Under the pieces are notes generated by a model. The model was given only the letters and a program-made list of their open reading frames with translations. It was not told the origin of the DNA and made no database searches. Shown piece after piece: positions 1-4,797 of a DNA stretch of 6,261 bases (positions are counted from its first letter, which is position 1; each line of letters starts with the position of its first letter). This stretch comes from UBA6016 sp964568395 (GTDB lineage Bacteria; Campylobacterota; Campylobacteria; Campylobacterales; UBA6016): positions 1 through 6,261 of the forward strand of contig CAZMPN010000037.1 in the NCBI GenBank assembly GCA_964568395.1, given 5' to 3'. The position numbers were made by a program, and so were the translations under genes.

Positions 1-45
1 TACGCATGGAAAAAAGGAGCGCTTCAATGGCACAGCATAAAGTAA
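1..45 (+). CDS. nuoA: NuoA, C-terminal tail (partial, 5' end outside window)
   Basis: Reading frame 1 from the first base gives YAWKKGALQWHSIK followed by TAA at 43-45. The WKKGALxW stretch is the usual ending of NuoA/ND3, the small three-helix membrane subunit of complex I near the quinone channel, and its position directly before nuoB is the standard operon order. Only 14 residues are present, so the identification rests on this short motif plus context. The stop lies inside nuoB: the last 19 bases (27-45) are shared with the nuoB start in another frame, which suggests translational coupling. Confidence 0.8.
   Translation, partial: YAWKKGALQWHSIK
14..19 (+). promoter_or_regulatory. Ribosome binding site of nuoB
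   Basis: AAGGAG lies seven bases before the ATG at 27 and inside the nuoA coding sequence. It is a strong Shine-Dalgarno match. It decides the nuoB start in favour of 27, because the in-frame ATG at 6 sits upstream of this site. Confidence 0.75.
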
Positions 46-536
46 ACTACGCGGCAAACGGAGGACTTCCGGTTGCGCTAACCACCGTAGATAAACTAGT
101 AAACTGGGGACGCTCGAACAGTCTTTGGGCGTTTACGTTCGGTCTTGCGTGCTGCGCTATCGAAATGATGGCTTCCGGTGCCGGAAGATACGACTTTGAC
201 CGTTTCGGTACGATATTTAGAGCATCTCCTAGACAATCCGACGTAATGGTTATATCAGGAACGGTAACAAAAAAATACGCTCCTTTCATCAGGAGACTAT
301 ACGATCAAATGGCGGAGCCTAGATGGGTAATCTCCATGGGTTCGTGCGCAAATACTGGCGGTATGTTCAACACATACAGCACAGTGCAAGGCGTGGATAG
401 AATAATCCCTGTAGACATCTATCTGCCTGGATGCGCGCCTAGACCGGAAACTCTGCAATATGCGGTTATGATGCTTCAGCAGCATATAAGAAAAAACAAA
501 GCGTCTAGAGCCGAGATCCAAAAGAGGTTTGTGTAA
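27..536 (+). CDS. nuoB: NuoB, complex I subunit carrying Fe-S cluster N2
   Basis: NuoB (PSST/20 kDa subunit) holds the terminal [4Fe-4S] cluster N2, which hands electrons to quinone at the interface with NuoD, in the peripheral arm at the cytoplasmic membrane face. The 169-residue protein has the full ligand set: tandem C42-C43 in ACCAIEMM, C107 in MGSCANTGGMF and C136 in PGCAPRPE. FRASPRQSDVM and the VDxYxPGC region are also family signatures. I chose the ATG at 27 because a good AAGGAG precedes it and MAQHKVNYA resembles the N-terminus of Campylobacterota NuoB. The upstream ATG at 6 would add seven residues with no such support. The start overlaps the nuoA end by 19 bases and the stop shares one base with nuoC (TAATG). 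Length and motifs are normal and there is no sign of damage. Confidence 0.96.
   Translation: MAQHKVNYAANGGLPVALTTVDKLVNWGRSNSLWAFTFGLACCAIEMMASGAGRYDFDRFGTIFRASPRQSDVMVISGTVTKKYAPFIRRLYDQMAEPRWVISMGSCANTGGMFNTYSTVQGVDRIIPVDIYLPGCAPRPETLQYAVMMLQQHIRKNKASRAEIQKRFV
524..527 (+). promoter_or_regulatory. Ribosome binding site of nuoC
   Basis: GAGG within AAAGAGG near the end of nuoB lies eight bases before the nuoC ATG at 536. Together with the one-base stop/start overlap it supports coupled initiation at 536. Confidence 0.5.
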
Positions 537-1333
537 TGAGAAAATATACCCCAAAAGACAACGTCCAAAAACAATCATACTACACAGACAGATTTAGATC
601 GCCCGACAGACTTCCTAAAGATCCCGTAGAGGGCGACGAGGTTTTCGCAAAAGACGTAGAAGCCCTAAAAGCGGCTTTCGACGTAAAAGAAGCATATATA
701 CAAATGGGTCAGCTGGTCGTCATAGTAGACGCGGCGAAAAACCTTGAAGTGGTCAAATTTTTTAAAGAAAGACTAAACTACAACCAGCTAAGCGAAATGA
801 GCGCTATCGACTTTGTCGCAAAATGCGGCGGATTCGAGATCTTTTACCAGCTTCTATCGATGAGCAAAAGAAAAAGAGCAAGAGTTAAATGCTTTATCAA
901 AGACGGCGAAAATATAGAGAGCGTATCTAGCGTCTACTCTTCCGCGAACTGGGCCGAAAGAGAGATGTACGATATGTTCGGTATCAGAGTGAACAACCAC
1001 CCGATGCTAAAAAGAATTATGCTTCCAGACGACTGGGTCGGCCATCCGCTTAGAAAAACGTATCCGCTTCAAGGAGACGAGTTCGCAAGCTGGTATGAAG
1101 TAGACAAAATCTACGGCAAAGAAGCCAGAGAGATTATCGGGCCTGAACTCAGAGACGCCGCATACGTCGATAGATACGATACGACCAGATTCGCAAGACT
1201 TGGCAAAGAGGTCGGATACGGCGAAGAGAGCAAAGAAAGCACGACAGAAATAGCATACCAAGAGGAAAACAGACCTCTTCTAATAGATAAATTCGATCCG
1301 AGCAAAACAAAGCTCGCAGATAGAGACAGGTAA
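536..1333 (+). CDS. nuoC: NuoC, 30-kDa complex I subunit
   Basis: NuoC carries no cofactor. It packs against NuoD and NuoB in the peripheral arm and helps hold the N2/quinone region. The protein has 265 residues as a stand-alone subunit, not fused to NuoD as in E. coli. The family signature WAEREMYDMFGI is at about 139-150, followed by the conserved segment RIMLPDDWVGHPLRKTYP at 160-177. Residues about 60-125 fit the mixed alpha/beta core. The N-terminal ~45 residues and the last ~35, rich in charged and polar residues, look like lineage-specific tails and are less conserved in general. It starts on the last base of the nuoB stop and ends 12 bases before nuoD. Confidence 0.94.
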   Translation: MRKYTPKDNVQKQSYYTDRFRSPDRLPKDPVEGDEVFAKDVEALKAAFDVKEAYIQMGQLVVIVDAAKNLEVVKFFKERLNYNQLSEMSAIDFVAKCGGFEIFYQLLSMSKRKRARVKCFIKDGENIESVSSVYSSANWAEREMYDMFGIRVNNHPMLKRIMLPDDWVGHPLRKTYPLQGDEFASWYEVDKIYGKEAREIIGPELRDAAYVDRYDTTRFARLGKEVGYGEESKESTTEIAYQEENRPLLIDKFDPSKTKLADRDR

Positions 1334-1338
1334 GGGGG
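1333..1338 (+). promoter_or_regulatory. Ribosome binding site of nuoD
   Basis: AGGGGG starts on the last base of the nuoC stop codon, seven bases before the ATG at 1346. This is the only gene border in the window with a true short spacer (12 bases) holding its own purine-rich site. Confidence 0.6.
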
Positions 1339-1345
1339 CCAAAGA

Positions 1346-2572
1346 ATGCAACAACCAAATAAACTACAGCCCTTTTTCGAGAACATCGCGTTCGACAGGG
1401 AAGACAATAGAATGGTGGTCAACTTCGGTCCAAACCACCCGTCGGCTCACGGTCTTTTGAATCTTATATTGGAACTAGAAGGCGAACAGGTAGCAAAGGC
1501 TTATCCAAACATCGGTTTTCTTCATAGAGGTATGGAGAAAATGGCGGAGAACATGATCTACAACGAATTCTTGCCGACTACCGACAGGATGGACTATATC
1601 GCCGCCACATCAAACAATTACGGTTTTGCGCTTGCGGTAGAAAAACTTGTAGGCCTAGAGGTACCGAGACGCGCCAAAGTAATCAGGACGATGCTGTTGG
1701 AGCTTAACAGAATCGTTTCGCACCTATTCTTTATAGCTACGCATGCGCTAGATATCGGCGCTATGAGCGTATTCCTTTATGCGTTCAGGGAGAGGGAGCA
1801 CGCGATGGACCTCATCGAAGAGTATTGCGGCGCAAGGCTTACGCACTCTTCAATCAGAATAGGCGGCGTACCGCTTGACGTAACGGACGAGTGGCTGGAT
1901 GGTCTTAAAAAATACGTAGACGCTCTTGACGAAAACATCAAAACATACGAAGGGCTTCTTGATTCAAACAGAATTTGGAGAATGAGGCTAGAGGATGTGG
2001 GTATCCTATCCGCAGAGATGGCTATCGACTGGGGCTGCTCCGGAATTATGCTAAGGGGGAGCGGCGTTAAGTGGGATATTAGAAAAGAGGAGCCGTACGA
2101 ACTTTACGGCGAACTTGACTTTGACGTTCCGGTAGCCGAGACAAACGACAGTTACGGCAGATATAAGTGCTACATGCTGGAGATGAGAGAGTCCGCAAAG
2201 ATAATAGACCAGTGTCTAAAGATGTATAAAGACACCGAGCCGAAAATCATGGCAGAGGCTCCAAACTATATATCGGCTCCAAAAGAGCAGATAATGACGC
2301 AAAACTACTCATTGATGCAACATTTCGTACTTGTGACGCAAGGCATGAGGCCGCCTGTCGGGGAAGTATATGTAGCTACGGAATCCCCTAAGGGAGAGCT
2401 TGGATACTACATCTATTCCGACGGCGAACCGTACCCGTATAGACTTAAAATCAGAGCCCCGAGCTTCTGGCACACGGGAATTTTGCAAGCATGGCTTCCT
2501 GGCGTCCAGCTAGCCGACGTCGTAACAATGATCGGAAGCTCAAATACCGTATTCGGCGAGGTGGATAGATAA
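1346..2572 (+). CDS. nuoD: NuoD, 49-kDa quinone-site subunit of complex I
   Basis: NuoD forms most of the quinone-binding cavity together with NuoB and descends from the large subunit of [NiFe] hydrogenases. The 408 residues are full length. Visible signatures are NFGPNHPSAHGLL (26-38), IGFLHRGMEKMAE (56-68), PTTDRMDY (77-84), RREHAMDL-like REREHAMDL (148-156), SSIRIGGVP (168-176) and the C-terminal GEVDR. H35 and Y84 match by motif and by their 49-residue spacing the His/Tyr pair that binds the quinone head group in other complex I structures. The hydrogenase Ni-binding cysteines are absent, as expected for complex I. It has an individual ribosome binding site, and its stop shares one base with the next gene. 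Confidence 0.97.
   Translation: MQQPNKLQPFFENIAFDREDNRMVVNFGPNHPSAHGLLNLILELEGEQVAKAYPNIGFLHRGMEKMAENMIYNEFLPTTDRMDYIAATSNNYGFALAVEKLVGLEVPRRAKVIRTMLLELNRIVSHLFFIATHALDIGAMSVFLYAFREREHAMDLIEEYCGARLTHSSIRIGGVPLDVTDEWLDGLKKYVDALDENIKTYEGLLDSNRIWRMRLEDVGILSAEMAIDWGCSGIMLRGSGVKWDIRKEEPYELYGELDFDVPVAETNDSYGRYKCYMLEMRESAKIIDQCLKMYKDTEPKIMAEAPNYISAPKEQIMTQNYSLMQHFVLVTQGMRPPVGEVYVATESPKGELGYYIYSDGEPYPYRLKIRAPSFWHTGILQAWLPGVQLADVVTMIGSSNTVFGEVDR
2558..2562 (+). promoter_or_regulatory. Ribosome binding site of the small nuoE-position gene
   Basis: GAGGT lies inside the last codons of nuoD (encoding part of GEVDR), nine bases before the ATG at 2572. It supports this start together with the TAATG overlap. 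Confidence 0.45.
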
Positions 2573-2796
2573 TGAAAAGATTTGACCTTAGACACCTAAA
2601 AAATGACTTTTACGGTCGTATGACGGAACTAATGAACAAAGAGATTGCGAAAGGCGAAGTGGCGATATTCTTGTTTGAAGTGGGCGACTTTAGCCCGGTT
2701 CAAAAAAGTGCGGATTTGGTAAAAGAGAACGGCTGGACACTTATGAATAGCCTCAAGTTTAACGAAGTTGACTGGACTATAGTAGTAAAGAAGTAA
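2572..2796 (+). CDS. nuoE: Small cysteine-free NuoE-position subunit (HP1264/Cj1575c type)
   Basis: This 74-residue protein occupies the nuoE position but is less than half the length of a normal NuoE (about 160 residues or more) and contains no cysteine, so it cannot hold the [2Fe-2S] cluster N1a. Its pattern (MKRFDLRHLK at the start, EVAIFLFEVGDF at about 29-40, SLKFNEVDWTIVVKK at the end) resembles, from memory, the short protein found at this place in Helicobacter and Campylobacter nuo operons, which genomes label NuoE family. The Helicobacter protein has been reported to bind flavin; I recall this and cannot check it. The alternating hydrophobic stretches suggest a small alpha/beta domain. 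The likely role is a structural or flavin-related part of the input module next to the following gene. The symbol reflects position and common usage, not proven homology to true NuoE. It is separated by one base from the next gene. Confidence 0.8.
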   Translation: MKRFDLRHLKNDFYGRMTELMNKEIAKGEVAIFLFEVGDFSPVQKSADLVKENGWTLMNSLKFNEVDWTIVVKK

Positions 2797-2797
2797 T

Positions 2798-4795
2798 ATG
2801 GCAAATATCCTTTTTAGCCTCTGGCAAGACGAAATTATCGATAATCGCGGCAAAAGCGGCGATGAAATAGCAAAAAGCAAATTTCATTTCCCTTTTGAAT
2901 TTGACGAAAATGCGCAAACTAAGGCCTTTATAGGATGGGCCGGGGTTGCGATATTCGGCGAAGGCGTAGACGTAGTCAAACTGGCGGTCGAATACGCCAA
3001 GACATACCAAGAGTATTCGGAAGCTTGCGGAAGATGCGCTCCCGGAAGATGGGGCGGCAGGATTATTTACGACATCCTCCACAAAATCGGCAGAGGCGAA
3101 GGTGCACAGAGCGATATCGAGCACCTAAAAGAGATTTGCGGCTCAATGAAGGAAACTTCAAAATGCGAGATAGGCAAAACGGTTCCAAACCCTATCTTGA
3201 CCCTATTGGAGCATTTTGGAAACGAATTCGTTACTCTTATCAGGGAGAAGAAGGCTTCACCGGACTTCCATAAAACAGACGTATCGTACATAGCAAAAAT
3301 TACGGCTCCTTGCATGGATGCATGTCCGTCGCATGTCGACATCCCGGCATACATAGAGGGCGTAAGAGACCTTAGATTTGACGACAGCCTCAAGGCTACA
3401 AGACAAACCATGCCTCTGGCCCACACATGCGGCAGGGTATGTCCCCATCCTTGCGAAAACGCCTGCAGGCGCTCAAATCTTGACGAGCCTATAGCCATCA
3501 TGGAGCTAAAAAGAATAGGCGCGGATTTCGAGACAGATAGGGATATGGGCTGGTTCCATCCTGTAGAACCGAAACCTAAGACGGATAAGAAAGTAGCGAT
3601 CATAGGCGCCGGCCCAGCGGGTCTTACGGCTGCGTACTATCTTGGAATCGAGGGTATTAACTGCGACGTATACGAAGAGCTGCCGGTTTTAGGCGGCGAA
3701 GTAGCAGTCGGCGTACCAGAATATAGGATGCCTATAGGCAAATACAACAAAGATATAGAGCTTGTGAAAAGCATAGGCACGAATTTCATCATGAATACGA
3801 GGATAACCGCGGATATGATGAGGGAGTTTGAAAAAACTTACGATGCAGTATTGGTCGGAACGGGCGCCAGACTCTCCAAAAAGATAAGGGCTAAGAACGA
3901 AAATCCGAAAGACGAAGGCTACTGGCCTGCTATCCCTTTCCTTGACGTTATAAACCTATATGAAAAATACGGTATCGGCGAAGCGGTCGATCTTACCGGC
4001 AAAACCGTAGTTTGCGTTGGCGGCGGCTTTACCTCGATGGACGTCGTAAGATGCTCCATCAGGGCGAACGCAAAAAGAGTGGTGATGCTCTACAGAAGGG
4101 ATGAGAAAACCATCATCAACAACACCTCGTACGAAGAGTACCACGAAGCCGTAGAGGAAGGCGTAGAGTTCATATTCTATAGCGCGATAGACGAAATATT
4201 TTCCGAGGACGGCAAAATAAAAAAACTGCTCGTGGATATGTATGAGCTTACCCCTGATCCTGCCGGCGGAAAACCTCAGCTTCTAAAAGCGGAAGGCAAA
4301 AGCTTTGAACTGGAGTGCGACATACTGATCCCGGCGGTCAGCCAGGATGCCGACCTCGATCTATTGCCGCCGGAGTGGGAGATAGCTAAGACCAGCTGGA
4401 ATACGATACTAACGGACGGCAAGACGTATCAGACGAATAGAGAGAAAATATTTGCCGCAGGCGACTGTGAATACGGCCCGATGACAATCGTAAACGCCGT
4501 AGGCCAAGCAAAAAGAGCCGCAAGCGTCATGGCAAGATATATTTTTGAGGGTAAGGTCTATAGAACCGAAGACGAAATCATGGAAGACCACCTGAAGGCT
4601 CTCAAAGTATACGACAAAAAAGAGGTTGTTAAAGGCTGGCTAAAAGGCCTACCTAGAGAACACAGCGAGAAACTGGGCGTAGAAACAAGAAAAACAAACA
4701 ATCTGGAGGTTAACTTCGGCTTTACAATGGATCAAGCGATAGACGAAGCGAGCCGATGCATGAGATGTTACTATATAGCTATGGCGGCGGTGTAA
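2798..4795 (+). CDS. NuoF-C-terminal-domain/GltD-type FAD Fe-S oxidoreductase fusion at the nuoF position
   Basis: This 665-residue protein replaces NuoF as the likely electron-input subunit of this complex I. Residues ~45-145 resemble only the C-terminal end of NuoF: EACGRCAPGRWGG (76-88) matches the N3-type SCGxCTPCREG, then IxRGEG, C123 and HFGNEF. The third cluster cysteine is a glycine (G83). The FMN/NADH Rossmann domain of NuoF is missing. Residues ~165-250 form the GltD/NfnB/dihydropyrimidine-dehydrogenase Fe-S domain: APCMDACPSHVDIPAY with C172 and C176, then CGRVCPHPCENACRR with C211, C215, C219 and C223. The FAD site is VAIIGAGPAGLTAAY (266-280) with E294, closed by FAAGDCEYGP (552-561). 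A second dinucleotide site, VGGGFTSMD (407-415) with LYRRD (431-435), should bind NAD(P)H. The C-terminus has EASRCMRC (C654, C657). Genuine glutamate synthase is unlikely given the neighbours and the NuoF-like N-terminus; the Geobacter SfrB type is a closer analogy from memory. There is no strong ribosome binding site, so it is probably translated by coupling. Family is certain, electron donor is inferred. Confidence 0.88.
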   Translation: MANILFSLWQDEIIDNRGKSGDEIAKSKFHFPFEFDENAQTKAFIGWAGVAIFGEGVDVVKLAVEYAKTYQEYSEACGRCAPGRWGGRIIYDILHKIGRGEGAQSDIEHLKEICGSMKETSKCEIGKTVPNPILTLLEHFGNEFVTLIREKKASPDFHKTDVSYIAKITAPCMDACPSHVDIPAYIEGVRDLRFDDSLKATRQTMPLAHTCGRVCPHPCENACRRSNLDEPIAIMELKRIGADFETDRDMGWFHPVEPKPKTDKKVAIIGAGPAGLTAAYYLGIEGINCDVYEELPVLGGEVAVGVPEYRMPIGKYNKDIELVKSIGTNFIMNTRITADMMREFEKTYDAVLVGTGARLSKKIRAKNENPKDEGYWPAIPFLDVINLYEKYGIGEAVDLTGKTVVCVGGGFTSMDVVRCSIRANAKRVVMLYRRDEKTIINNTSYEEYHEAVEEGVEFIFYSAIDEIFSEDGKIKKLLVDMYELTPDPAGGKPQLLKAEGKSFELECDILIPAVSQDADLDLLPPEWEIAKTSWNTILTDGKTYQTNREKIFAAGDCEYGPMTIVNAVGQAKRAASVMARYIFEGKVYRTEDEIMEDHLKALKVYDKKEVVKGWLKGLPREHSEKLGVETRKTNNLEVNFGFTMDQAIDEASRCMRCYYIAMAAV

Positions 4796-4797
4796 TT

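Noticed and set aside
6..26. Upstream ATG at 6 as the start of NuoB
   Set aside because: It adds seven residues not expected in the family, has no ribosome binding site visible in the few bases before it, and the strong AAGGAG at 14-19 is placed for the ATG at 27.
2935..3273. 112-codon plus-strand frame inside the fusion gene
   Set aside because: It is an out-of-frame shadow with an arginine-rich composition and no family likeness; the overlapping frame carries the NuoF-type motif.
3260..3300. Possible recent gene fusion or frameshift joining a nuoF remnant to a separate gltD-like gene
   Set aside because: The frame is continuous, no in-frame stop or start with a ribosome binding site is evident at the joint, and codon use looks the same on both sides, so it reads as one established gene.
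3067..3603. 178-codon open frame on the minus strand
   Set aside because: It lies wholly antisense to the Fe-S region of the fusion gene, whose motifs are clear, and its translation shows no recognisable domain.
2798..4795. Glutamate synthase small subunit (GltD) as the literal function
   Set aside because: The N-terminal NuoF-like segment, the position between a NuoE-type gene and nuoG, and the absence of a gltB neighbour in the window favour a complex I input role. The GltD likeness is to the shared enzyme module.
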